Shown piece by piece: positions 18,555-28,036 of a stretch of DNA of 64,000 nt. Each line of letters opens with the position of its first letter. Within the stretch, counting starts at the first letter, position 1. The position numbers and the translations under genes are program-made. Below the pieces are notes generated by a model. The model ran no database searches and had not been told where the DNA came from. It saw only the letters and a program-made list of their open reading frames with translations. Source of the DNA: Phycisphaerae bacterium (GTDB lineage: Bacteria > Planctomycetota > Phycisphaerae > UBA1845 > UTPLA1); assembly GCA_019636475.1 (NCBI GenBank), contig JAHBXN010000002.1, forward strand, positions 434,001 through 498,000, in the 5' to 3' direction.

Positions 18555-19178
18555 GGCTACCTCCTTTCACATTGGGATTGATCTCTGCCTGCTTTACACG
18601 CCCATAGGTTAATTCTACCCCCCCCCCCCCCTCAGAAAGAAAAGAGAAAAAAACAAATTTACGAGATCGAAGAAACCTCAGGTGACAGTCTCGCAACTGT
18701 CATCGGGGTGCAATCAGATACAAACCCGACATTCGCAACTCACACGGGACAATGTGGTTGAGAACGCCTGAAATCTGCTTATCACTGGCAAGTCAGTGAC
18801 CGGCATCGAAGCCGAACTCGAACCACAGTCATGTCATCGAGCTTCGTACCCTTCAAACCGTGCCTCACCTACAGCCACGGGAATCACCAAATCGACATGG
18901 TCGCCGTCGCATTTCGCACTCGGCATGCAACGTGTCGCATGCGCTGCAAGACAGGCCACATTCCAGGATTGATCATCCACGCTGCCAGTTGCCAACGATT
19001 GGTGTCACTTCGCCTCAAGCCCGGCAGGTCAGGAACAATGCGTTCTGCCGCCTCGTCGCCGCAGGTCGTGCGAGGTGCTGAATCTGGACACCGCCAATTG
19101 TGGCCGTTACGATCCGATTTCGGAGGGGTGATGCTTGGCCGTGAGTGGCTTGGCGTCCATCAGGAGCCATCGACCTGC
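18555..19178. other. Divergent intergenic region with G tract, no gene seen to the right of it
   Basis: The left part (18555-18660) is the leader and promoter of the cysteine-rich gene. The frame of the methyltransferase stays open from 18831, but its codons there do not look coding and the homologous region starts at 19179. Nothing else was recognised. Confidence 0.4.
18612..18641 (-). promoter_or_regulatory. Promoter with a 14-G homopolymer between -35 and -10 positions
   Basis: On the minus strand TAGAAT (18612-18617), five of six to the -10 consensus, is directly preceded by 14 G (18618-18631). The G run fills nearly all of the spacer, and a T-rich region (18635-18660 read on minus) lies upstream where a -35 and UP-like element would be, though no good -35 hexamer is present. 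The predicted leader is about 50 bases to the GTG at 18554. This is the layout of phase-variable promoters in which tract length sets spacer length. Confidence 0.55.
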
Positions 19179-19913
19179 ATGTGGAAGAGCATTTTACAGC
19201 GTTGTGCCCGATCGCTGGGCTATGAAATTTCGCGTCGCGGGAAAGCCGAGACCTATACGGAGTGCCCACCTTACGGATACTTCACGTATTCGCCCTGGTT
19301 CGAGCCGTGGTTTCAGGAGAAGTACAACCGCATCAAGGATCATACGTGCGTCAAGGAAGACCGCTGTTACATGATTTATCGCTTCGCGCAGACGTGCGCG
19401 CGTCTGCCCGGCGATTTCGCGGAATGCGGTGTATATCGCGGCGGGACCGCGGCACTGACGGCGGGGACGCTCGTTGAAAGCGGCATCCATGGCAAGCAAC
19501 TGCACTTGTTCGACACGTTCGCCGGCATGCCGACGACGGCCGACAGCGATCCGAGCAGCCACAGGAAAGGCGACTTCGGTGACACGAGCCTTGACCATGT
19601 GAAAGGCCTGTTGCGCGATTATCCGTTCGTGACGTTCAACCCGGGCTTCATTCCGCAGACGCTGGAAGCGGTGAAGGATCGGACATTTGCGATGGCGCAT
19701 ATCGACGTGGACCTGTATCAGTCGACGCGCGATGCGTTCGAGTTTTTCTATCCGCGCATGAGTCCGGGCGGCATCATGCTGTGTGACGACTACGGCGCGC
19801 CGGCCTATACCGAAGCGGCAAAGAAGGCGGTGGACGAATTTTTCGCCGACAAGCCCGAAAAGCCGATCTCTCTTCGGAACGGCCAGTGTTTCGTGATCAA
19901 AGCGCCGGCCTGA
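19179..19913 (+). CDS. TylF/MycF-type O-methyltransferase family protein
   Basis: 244 residues from the ATG at 19179 (AGGAG at 19162-19166, a rather long 12-base gap); the open frame continues upstream to 18831. It matches the macrocin O-methyltransferase family: G-D-F-A-E-C-G-V-Y-R-G-G-T-A at the SAM site, L-F-D-T-F-A-G-M-P, a central G-D-F-G-D-T-S, then H-I-D-V-D-L-Y-Q-S-T-R and G-G-I-M-L-C-D-D-Y-G, where the aspartates bind Mg2+. The founding members methylate sugar hydroxyls in macrolides; in most bacteria homologs act on unknown glycans or are linked to surface sugar modification. No sugar biosynthesis genes are next to it, so the substrate is open. Confidence 0.8.
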   Translation: MWKSILQRCARSLGYEISRRGKAETYTECPPYGYFTYSPWFEPWFQEKYNRIKDHTCVKEDRCYMIYRFAQTCARLPGDFAECGVYRGGTAALTAGTLVESGIHGKQLHLFDTFAGMPTTADSDPSSHRKGDFGDTSLDHVKGLLRDYPFVTFNPGFIPQTLEAVKDRTFAMAHIDVDLYQSTRDAFEFFYPRMSPGGIMLCDDYGAPAYTEAAKKAVDEFFADKPEKPISLRNGQCFVIKAPA

Positions 19914-20066
19914 CTAGGCCGATTCACGGCCGAAAACAGGCCGGTTCGACGCCCTCGGCAATTCCTAACAATTTCCTAAAATTTCCACTTGCCTCCGTCC
20001 GATCTTACTGGCAAGATACCCGAAGAATCACCGAACGTCATTTCGCGCCGCTGCTCGGGCGGACCG

Positions 20067-20089
20067 AGGCTGAACGTTCGAATCAGCCT
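20067..20089 (+). promoter_or_regulatory. Inverted repeat in the recA leader
   Basis: AGGCTGA (20067-20073) and TCAGCCT (20083-20089) form a perfect 7-bp hairpin with a 9-base loop containing ACGTTCGAA, ending 6 bases before the recA ribosome site. It could be an operator or an RNA hairpin; it does not match a standard LexA box that I know. Confidence 0.3.
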
Positions 20090-20112
20090 GAAATCGAAGG
20101 AGCATCATCATC

Positions 20113-21357
<1,245 letters not shown>

Positions 21358-21603
21358 GCTTCGCGGCCAATCGGCCCGATCTCCCGTCATTCGTCGGTGC
21401 TCGGCATGCACGACATCGCCCGGACCTCAGGCCCTACCGCGCGGACAACATTCAATTCCGGTACCATCCCCCTGATGTTCCGTTCGGCCCAACCTCTTCG
21501 AGACGGATCCACCGACGTCGGCTGAACGACGTCGACGCAAGCGATCAAGGCCGATTGAGGCACAACGCGAGCAAACCATAAACTCCGCGATGAGGGGAAC
21601 GAC

Positions 21604-22170
21604 ATGATGCAACAAGGCACACTCCGAAAACCACAGATCGCCATCATGGGTAGCAGCGAGGCCGACGAGCACATGCTGCGGATTGCAGAACAGGCCGGTG
21701 CAGCCGTCGCGAGGCTTGGCGCGGCAATTGTCACCGGCGGACGCGGCGGCATTATGGAGGCCGCGTCCAAAGGCTGCGCGGAAGCCGGTGGACTTGTTCT
21801 CGCGGTGACACCCGGCACAGACATGAATGAGGCCAATCGATTTGCCCACTACGTCATTCCCACAGGGCTGGGCTGGGCGCGCAACGTCATCACCGCCATT
21901 AGCGGCGACATCATCGTGATCATCGGCGGCGCCTGCGGCACACTCAGCGAGATCGCCTATGCCTGGATGTACAATCGGCCCGTGATCGCGCTGTCGGAGT
22001 CCGGCGGCTGGGCAAAAAAGCTGGCCGGGCAGGCCATCGACCATCGCCGAAACGGCGAGGTCATCGTCGACTGCAAATCGGTGAACGAGTTGGAGAGCAT
22101 ACTGAAACGGATGCTGGCCGACCCGAAGCTCCGACAGCCCAAAAATGTCAGCGTCGCGTCACTCGGATGA
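21604..22170 (+). CDS. LOG/SLOG-fold protein, TIGR00725-like
   Basis: 188 residues, with GAGGGG before the ATG. It shows the Rossmann-like SLOG fold pattern: G-G-R-G-G-I-M-E-A-A and I-G-G-A-C-G-T-L-S-E-I-A, the second being the PGGxGTxxE nucleotide/phosphate site in a variant form (Gly-Gly-Ala-Cys-Gly-Thr). Relatives include cytokinin riboside 5'-monophosphate phosphoribohydrolases (LOG) and uncharacterised TIGR00725 proteins; the replaced proline and overall pattern favour the latter. It may hydrolyse or bind a nucleotide. It stands between recA and the RpiB-DeoC fusion with over 190 bases on each side, so it is probably transcribed alone. Confidence 0.75.
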   Translation: MMQQGTLRKPQIAIMGSSEADEHMLRIAEQAGAAVARLGAAIVTGGRGGIMEAASKGCAEAGGLVLAVTPGTDMNEANRFAHYVIPTGLGWARNVITAISGDIIVIIGGACGTLSEIAYAWMYNRPVIALSESGGWAKKLAGQAIDHRRNGEVIVDCKSVNELESILKRMLADPKLRQPKNVSVASLG

Positions 22171-22262
22171 GTGGCCGGCGACGCAGCGATGCGACCCTGA
22201 AGAGCCGATTCCCGAACTAGCCGCGGCCAGGCATGTGGTCACTGACCCGCGCGGGACACGCC

Positions 22263-22302
22263 GGGTGGCGTAATTTGCCGGTCCGCCACCCTGCGGTAGA
22301 AT
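22263..22302 (+). promoter_or_regulatory. Promoter overlapped by an 8-bp inverted repeat before rpiB-deoC
   Basis: TTGCCG (22275-22280) and TAGAAT (22297-22302) with a 16-base spacer resemble a promoter that would start near 22309. A perfect inverted repeat, GGGTGGCG (22263-22270) and CGCCACCC (22284-22291), spans the -35 and half of the spacer, as a repressor operator would. Confidence 0.4.
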
Positions 22303-22367
22303 GACCCACAGAGTTTCGCCAATGGAGCGGGCTCGCCGACCTGCAAAAACTGTTACCATCGCAGTGA

Positions 22368-23915
22368 ATGACCCAATCGACCGCTGAAAAACGAATCGCC
22401 ATCGGAGCCGATCACGGCGGATTTCCGCTGAAGGAGAAGCTCAAGAGATTTCTTGTCGATCGGGGCTACGTGATCGACGACTGCGGCACATATGACGCCG
22501 CCGCCTGCGACTACCCGACATTCGCCGGAGCCGTCGCCTCCCGCGTATCGGAAGGCTCCGCATGGCGCGGCATCGTCATCGATGGAGCCGGCATCGGATC
22601 CTGCATGACCGCCAACAAGTTTCCCCGTGTGCGCGCGGCGATGTGTTATGATCTGTCGTCGGCCGCCAACAGCCGCGAACACAACAATGCCAACGTGCTG
22701 ACACTCGGCGCGGGGTTGATCGGCGCCTCCCTGGCAGAGCAGATTGTCGAACTCTGGCTGGCCAAAGACTGCACGGTCGATCGCCACCTCAAGCGGGTCG
22801 CGATCATCGATGAGATCGAGCGTCGCGTGCTCGGCGGCGATCGTCCCGTCCCCTCAAAGGCCGCCGCCCATCCGGCGGATTCCGCGCAGACGCAGCACGA
22901 ACATGACTCCGGTCGTGCGGACGCCAAACCACGCGCCGCCCCAATCGAGAATACAATGAACAAAGCATCGGGCGATTCGCTACTCCCTGCCGAACTTTCC
23001 AATGCCGATTTCGAACGCATCGCCGAGCGCATTGTACAGATTATGGGCGGCACGCTTCGAGCCACATGCCGCTGCGCGAGCTGCGGACCAACATGCTGCG
23101 AACACTGCGCCGTCAAAGACCCGGCGGCTGTCCGAGAATTGATCGCCCACGGCGCATCCCGCATCGGTCACGGCCTGGGCGGCGGCCGTGTCGATAAGGA
23201 AGTCGCAAAATTCATCGATCACACGCTGCTCAAGCCCGAGGCCACGCGCCAGCAGATCGACCAGCTTTGCAGAGAAGCGGCTGAGTATGGCTTTGCGTCG
23301 GTCTGCGTGAATCCCACCTATGTGAAGCAGTGTGCCAGTCTGCTCAAGGGAACAAGCGTCAAGGTCTGCACGGTCATCGGCTTTCCGCTCGGAACCCACG
23401 TCGCTGACATCAAATCGCTCGAAACCCGCCGGGCCATTCGCGACGGAGCCCGAGAGATCGACATGGTCATCAACATCGGCGCACTCAAGAGCGGCGACGA
23501 TGAGCTGGTCTTCCAGGACATCAAGGCTGTCACCGACGCTTGCATCGACGGTCGCGCCATCTGCAAGGTCATCATCGAATGTGCGCTACTCACCGACAAC
23601 GAAAAAGTGCGAGCCTGTCTCGCAGCGAAACGGGCGCGCGCTGAGTTCGTCAAAACGAGCACCGGCTTTGCAACCGGCGGCGCAACGGCACGCGATGTTG
23701 CCCTCATGGCCGAAGTCGTTCGCGGCACTCGCATGAGCGTCAAGGCGGCCGGCGGCATACGCAATTTCGAAGACCTCAAGGCAATGATCGCCGCAGGCGC
23801 GTCACGCATCGGCGCGAGCGCGGGCGTGGCGATTGTGCAAGCGGCGAAAGGACTCACCGTCTCCGGAAGCGACGCCGCACCGGCAAAGTCCGGCGCCGGC
23901 GCGGAGAAGTACTGA
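22368..23915 (+). CDS. RpiB-DeoC fusion: sugar-phosphate isomerase plus deoxyribose-phosphate aldolase
   Basis: 515 residues. Residues 8-152 are an RpiB/LacAB-type sugar-phosphate isomerase ([25 protein letters not shown]). The position of the E. coli RpiB catalytic cysteine is Asp72. A disordered linker (155-208) leads to an amphipathic helix (212-227) and a cysteine cluster, C-R-C-A-S-C with C-C-E-H-C (Cys 234, 236, 239, 243, 244, 247). Residues 275-495 are DeoC with Schiff-base Lys429 in F-V-K-T-S-T-G-F and Lys459. DeoC splits deoxyribose-5-phosphate into glyceraldehyde-3-phosphate and acetaldehyde. Met197 could serve as an internal start, but no ribosome site precedes it. RpiB with DeoC is typical of sugar-phosphate-using microcompartment loci; no shell genes are in this window. 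Confidence 0.85.
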   Translation: MTQSTAEKRIAIGADHGGFPLKEKLKRFLVDRGYVIDDCGTYDAAACDYPTFAGAVASRVSEGSAWRGIVIDGAGIGSCMTANKFPRVRAAMCYDLSSAANSREHNNANVLTLGAGLIGASLAEQIVELWLAKDCTVDRHLKRVAIIDEIERRVLGGDRPVPSKAAAHPADSAQTQHEHDSGRADAKPRAAPIENTMNKASGDSLLPAELSNADFERIAERIVQIMGGTLRATCRCASCGPTCCEHCAVKDPAAVRELIAHGASRIGHGLGGGRVDKEVAKFIDHTLLKPEATRQQIDQLCREAAEYGFASVCVNPTYVKQCASLLKGTSVKVCTVIGFPLGTHVADIKSLETRRAIRDGAREIDMVINIGALKSGDDELVFQDIKAVTDACIDGRAICKVIIECALLTDNEKVRACLAAKRARAEFVKTSTGFATGGATARDVALMAEVVRGTRMSVKAAGGIRNFEDLKAMIAAGASRIGASAGVAIVQAAKGLTVSGSDAAPAKSGAGAEKY

Positions 23916-24093
23916 CGGGCCGCCACCCGCGAATCCTCCCCGCTCCAACCGCGCCTCATTAACACCCGTCCATATTACGCACGCTCGGTTCCTTGCAATT
24001 CCGGCCGGGCCTCGCTACGTTCTACATCCCAACCGGAACCAGAGTTTGTCCGGGCCCTTCTCGCCGTCTGATAGAGTGCAAAGGAGTACCGCG

Positions 24094-25704
24094 TTGGCAA
24101 AGGAACAATGGGGTTCGCGCCTCGGCGTCGTTCTCGCTGTCGCCGGTTCGGCGGTGGGACTGGGTAACTTTCTCCGCTTTCCCGGCAATGCCGCACAGAA
24201 TGGCGGCGGCGCCTTCATGATTCCGTACTTCGTCGCCCTCCTTGTGCTGGGCATTCCGATCTGCTGGGTTGAATGGAGCATGGGGCGTCGTGGCGGTCTG
24301 GCCGGTTACAACTCATGTCCCGGCGTTTTCAGCGTAATTTGGCGAAACCCGATCAGCAAATATCTCGGCTCATTCGGCCTGCTCATTCCGCTCATCATTT
24401 ACATGTACTACATCTACGTCGAAGGCTGGTGCCTTGGGTATTGCTACTTGTACCTCACGATGCCCCAGGAATTTCTCGCCTGCGGGAAAGATCCCGAAAA
24501 GTTCTCAGCCTACTTCAAGTCCTTCGTCGGCCAGGACTCCGATGGTCTGATGATGGAGGGCGGCCTCCACATCAGCGTGATTTTCTGGATCATTGTCTTT
24601 TGCGTGAATTTCTTCCTGATCTACCGCGGTTTGACCAAGGGAATCGAGTCTTTCTGCAAGTATGCCATGCCTGCGATGGCCGTGTGCGCGATCGTCGTGC
24701 TTGTTCGCGTCCTGACTCTCGGCACCCCCGACGAAAGCCGGCCGGATCAGAACGTGATCAGCGGCCTGGGCTTCATGTGGAATCCCAATCTCGAAAAACT
24801 CAAAGACTTCAACACATGGCTCGCCGCCGCCGGTCAGATATTTTTCAGCCTCTCGGTCGGCTTCGGAGTCATTGTCAACTACGCAAGCTATCTCAACCGA
24901 AAAGATGATGTCGTGCTGTCCGGCCTGACAGCCACCTCAACCAACGAGTTCTTCGAAGTCTGCCTCGGTGGACTTATCACCATTCCGGCCGCATTCGTGT
25001 TTCTGGGTGCCAGTGGAATCGCCGGCAGCATCAACTCCAGCTTTTCGCTCGGCTTCCACACCTTGCCGGTTGTATTCGCCTATATGCCGTTCGGCCGGCT
25101 AATCGGCTTCCTCTGGTTCTTCATGCTGTTCCTTGCAGCCATTACCAGCTCACTTTCGATGTTGCAACCGGTCGCCGCTTTCCTCGAAGAGGCGTTCAGG
25201 TGGTCTCGAAAACAGTCGATCATCGTGCTCGGCGCGATCACCGGCGCCGGCGGTTTGTTTGTGATCTACTACAGCAAGGGACTCGCTGCTGTCGACGCCA
25301 TCGATTTCTGGGTCGGCACCCTGGCGATTTTCGTGCTCGCCATGATTCAGGTCATTATGTTCGGTTGGATTTACGGCGTGGAAAAGGGTCTCAATGAGGC
25401 CCACGAAGGCGCTCACATCCGAATCCCTCGAATCTTCTACTTCATCATCAAGTATGTATCGCCGACCTACCTGCTCGTGATCTTCATCGGCTGGTGCACT
25501 CAGAATCTGCCGGGCCGGATCAAAACCCTCACCGCGGGCAGCACGGAATTGAAGTCGGTATATATGATTGCAGTCTGCTTCGTCACTTTACTCATCATGA
25601 TCTACTTCGCCGGAAAGCACTGGAAATCGCGGGGCCCCGAACCAACGAACATCCCGCTTCCGGGCGGATTTCCCACGGCTGAGATGGAGAGGAACAACCG
25701 ATGA
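24094..25704 (+). CDS. Sodium-dependent neurotransmitter-symporter family (NSS/SNF) transporter
   Basis: 536 residues from the TTG at 24094, chosen because AAGGAG ends 7 bases before it and the protein then begins A-K-E-Q-W-G-S-R, the usual start of the family; the frame is open back to 23833. Hallmarks in the first helix are G-S-A-V-G-L-G-N-F-L-R-F-P and N-G-G-G-A-F, which form the sodium and substrate sites of LeuT-fold carriers. About 11-12 membrane helices are visible. The family imports amino acids or similar solutes with Na+. A 39-residue membrane protein follows with a 4-base overlap, as in MetPS-type methionine/alanine importers. Substrate not determinable by eye. Confidence 0.92.
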   Translation: MAKEQWGSRLGVVLAVAGSAVGLGNFLRFPGNAAQNGGGAFMIPYFVALLVLGIPICWVEWSMGRRGGLAGYNSCPGVFSVIWRNPISKYLGSFGLLIPLIIYMYYIYVEGWCLGYCYLYLTMPQEFLACGKDPEKFSAYFKSFVGQDSDGLMMEGGLHISVIFWIIVFCVNFFLIYRGLTKGIESFCKYAMPAMAVCAIVVLVRVLTLGTPDESRPDQNVISGLGFMWNPNLEKLKDFNTWLAAAGQIFFSLSVGFGVIVNYASYLNRKDDVVLSGLTATSTNEFFEVCLGGLITIPAAFVFLGASGIAGSINSSFSLGFHTLPVVFAYMPFGRLIGFLWFFMLFLAAITSSLSMLQPVAAFLEEAFRWSRKQSIIVLGAITGAGGLFVIYYSKGLAAVDAIDFWVGTLAIFVLAMIQVIMFGWIYGVEKGLNEAHEGAHIRIPRIFYFIIKYVSPTYLLVIFIGWCTQNLPGRIKTLTAGSTELKSVYMIAVCFVTLLIMIYFAGKHWKSRGPEPTNIPLPGGFPTAEMERNNR

Positions 25705-25820
25705 CGACACTCGGCTGGATCATCATGCTCGTCTCGATCACATTCGTTGTGTCGCTGGCGAGCTACTGCTACTACAAAGTCCTCACGTTGCCGCCACTCG
25801 GACCGGACGAACACGTATAA
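25701..25820 (+). CDS. 39-residue single-pass membrane protein, likely small subunit of the NSS transporter
   Basis: Short gene beginning with the ATG that overlaps the transporter stop as ATGA (25701-25704). It encodes M-T-T-L-G-W-I-I-M-L-V-S-I-T-F-V-V followed by a short Tyr/Lys and Pro-rich tail ending D-E-H-V: one membrane helix and a cytoplasmic tail. This matches in size, position and topology the MetS-type small subunits needed by some bacterial NSS carriers (established for MetPS of Corynebacterium; homology here is inferred from context). It is too short for standard gene callers. Confidence 0.6.
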   Translation: MTTLGWIIMLVSITFVVSLASYCYYKVLTLPPLGPDEHV

Positions 25821-25896
25821 ACTGCACATGCCTGTGCACGGCGGCTTTGTCCAGCGACGGTTCACGGGCGAACGCCGCTGCCAGATTGCGCGGGCG

Positions 25897-27039
25897 ATGA
25901 CACGTCTCATGACTCGATTCCTCTTCCATTGCAGCGTTCCCGACATGCTCGACGAAGGAATCGAGGCCGCGATCGACCGGCTGCACGGTGAAATCGGCGT
26001 CAATGGGCTCGTGGTCGACGCAGTCGGGCCGGAACGCATGGCCTTCAGACCACGAATCGCCGATTCGTCGAAGATCGTTTCCCATGGTGCGGCCGCCTGG
26101 TTTCAGCCGACAGCCCGGCACTACACAAGCACCCGGCTCCGCCCCAATACCGCCCCCGCTATCAAGTCGCGCAACGAGTTGGAAAAGATCATCACCGCGG
26201 CCGCTGAGACCGACCTGACCGTCGCCATCAGGGTCGGCCCATTCGAGAATGCCACGCTCGCGGCACGACATCCCGGAACGGCCTGCGTTGATCTTTTCGG
26301 CCGACCACACGATGCTCGACTCTGTCCGGCCAATCCCGATGCAAGGGAGTTCGTCGCCGCCATGGTCGAGGACCTCACCACGAACTTTCAAATTGACTCG
26401 ATCGAACTGGCGGGCGCGGACTTCGGCCCGGGACTCTATCAAATCCAACGCCCTATCATCGGCTTGCCGAATGAGGCCTCGACTTCGGCACTCATCGGCT
26501 GGTGCTTCTGCTCTGCCTGTCGCCAACGGGCGATGGACGCCAATCTCGATCCCGACGCCATATCGAACGAGTTGAAGACGCTTCTCGACTCGCTTCCCTC
26601 TCTGATGCCCTGCCCTGAATCAGATTTCGCCGCGATCGTATCGGGCAATCCCCGGCTCAGAGCATTCGCCGCCATCCGGGAAGAGATCGTGTCATCGCTT
26701 CTCCGATCAATCCGGAAGCGAGCAAGCCGTCCGCTCTTCGTACGGACGACATCGCCCGCGATCATGTCCGCTGCCAATCCGCACGCGCTCGCCGAACATT
26801 GCGATGGTTTCGTGCTGGCGCCAGAACACTCCAACGATAGACTGCCTTTACCCGCACGACTGGAGATGCACACCTGCCCACCTGCGTGGAACGACAGCCC
26901 CTCCCTGGTCGCATCCGTGTATGACGCCACGCGGCAACGCCACGACGCCATCGAATTCCTCGACTATGGCACGACGCCGACGCCCTGCCTCGAATGGGTG
27001 CGCCAAGCCATCCGATTCGCGCGTCGCAAGCAAATGTGA
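25897..27039 (+). CDS. Putative TIM-barrel glycosidase-like protein, unknown substrate
   Basis: 380 residues from the ATG at 25897; ATG at 25828 or 25909 are alternatives and none has a good ribosome site. The pattern suits an (alpha/beta)8 barrel: I-N/V-N-G-L-V-V-D early, then a stretch A-A-A-W-F-Q-P-T, then L-C-P-A-N-P-D-A-R-E-F-V and I-D-S-I-E-L-A-G-A-D-F, which resemble the strand 3-4 region of uncharacterised planctomycete glycoside-hydrolase-like barrels. A C-F-C-S-A-C triplet follows, as is common in that group. There is no signal peptide. Catalytic residues cannot be assigned. It follows the transporter pair by 76 bases. Confidence 0.5.
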   Translation: MTRLMTRFLFHCSVPDMLDEGIEAAIDRLHGEIGVNGLVVDAVGPERMAFRPRIADSSKIVSHGAAAWFQPTARHYTSTRLRPNTAPAIKSRNELEKIITAAAETDLTVAIRVGPFENATLAARHPGTACVDLFGRPHDARLCPANPDAREFVAAMVEDLTTNFQIDSIELAGADFGPGLYQIQRPIIGLPNEASTSALIGWCFCSACRQRAMDANLDPDAISNELKTLLDSLPSLMPCPESDFAAIVSGNPRLRAFAAIREEIVSSLLRSIRKRASRPLFVRTTSPAIMSAANPHALAEHCDGFVLAPEHSNDRLPLPARLEMHTCPPAWNDSPSLVASVYDATRQRHDAIEFLDYGTTPTPCLEWVRQAIRFARRKQM

Positions 27040-27128
27040 TCTGCGCACCCTGCACGAAAATCGTACATGATCCGAGGATTTGCCCGACAAACGGCGCACG
27101 GCAGCGTGGAACCCGGATTCACCCGCGA

Positions 27129-27854
27129 TCAGGCGACGGCCGACGATTGCGGCTCCTTGCGATCGAACCAGAAATTGAGCAGCAGGACGATCACACCGAC
27201 GACAAGCAGCGCATCCGCGATATTGAAAATCCAGGGCCACAACGGAACCCCTCCCACCCGGGCATCAATCTTGATGAAATCGCGAACGACCGGCTGCGGA
27301 CCCGATCGGAAATCATCCGTCTTGCGAATGGTGCGTTCGTTGCCGCCGTGCGGAAAATCCTCCAGGTACACGTGCGTCGGCGTCTCGCGTACCAGCTTGC
27401 CGATGTCGCGGCCGAAGTGATTGTGCACGACATAGGCTTCCTGCGTGCTGCGGTCGTACAAGTTGCCCAGTGCGCCGCCAAGCACCAGACCCAGGGCGAT
27501 GTGCATCGACCATTTCGATGCGCCGGAGTTTGCGAAGATGTAAAGCACGAACAGAAGTGCCAATACGGACGCACCCACGAAGATCGGGGCGAATCCCGCA
27601 CCGATCCCGAATAGCGCGCCCGGATTCAGTGACAATTGCAGCGTCAGCAGCTTGTCGACCAGGACGCGCGGCTCATCCGCCTTCATTGAGTCGAACGCCC
27701 ACGTCTTCGTCCACAGATCAACCGCCAGCCCCACGATCGTCACCAGCCAGAGTCGCAGATGGCTTGGAAGGTGCGTCATCGACCACGGCTCAACCATCTC
27801 GGCAGCCACGATCGCAGGCTTCGGCGCCGGTTCGGATATGTCTGCGTCACTCAT
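27129..27854 (-). CDS. lspA: Lipoprotein signal peptidase (signal peptidase II) with a periplasmic insertion
   Basis: 241 residues from the ATG at 27854; the frame continues to 27899. It removes the signal peptide of prolipoproteins at the lipid-modified cysteine. Family motifs: D-L-W-T-K-T-W, L-N-P-G-A-L-F-G, G-G-A-L-G-N-L-Y-D-R, V-V-R-D-F-I and F-N-I-A-D-A, the last two with the catalytic aspartates. Four membrane helices are present. Unusual: about 45 residues are inserted between G-N-L-Y-D-R and V-V-R-D-F-I, where typical enzymes have 4-6. The many lipoproteins in this window would be its substrates. It converges with the barrel gene. Confidence 0.92.
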   Translation of the reverse strand: MSDADISEPAPKPAIVAAEMVEPWSMTHLPSHLRLWLVTIVGLAVDLWTKTWAFDSMKADEPRVLVDKLLTLQLSLNPGALFGIGAGFAPIFVGASVLALLFVLYIFANSGASKWSMHIALGLVLGGALGNLYDRSTQEAYVVHNHFGRDIGKLVRETPTHVYLEDFPHGGNERTIRKTDDFRSGPQPVVRDFIKIDARVGGVPLWPWIFNIADALLVVGVIVLLLNFWFDRKEPQSSAVA

Positions 27855-28036
27855 GAAAGACCTCAAACGGAGCGCCCGCCGATGACAACCTTCGATCATC
27901 CCGGCGCGGTCAAAAAGTCGCCGTCAACAATGCCGGATTATACGAAAACCCCGGCCTGGAGCGACCGGGGTTTCGAAATGTTCCATTCGTGCAGGGAAAG
28001 TGCTGCCGCCGAACCGCAGTTGCCGCGGAGCCCCAA

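Noticed and set aside
18831-19178. N-terminal extension of the TylF-like methyltransferase
   Set aside because: The frame is open, but the residues are unlike the family, and a start at 19179 gives the usual length.
22368-23915. Microcompartment operon
   Set aside because: Enzymes resemble those of SPU loci, but no BMC shell proteins are present in the window, so only a relationship of the fusion protein is proposed.
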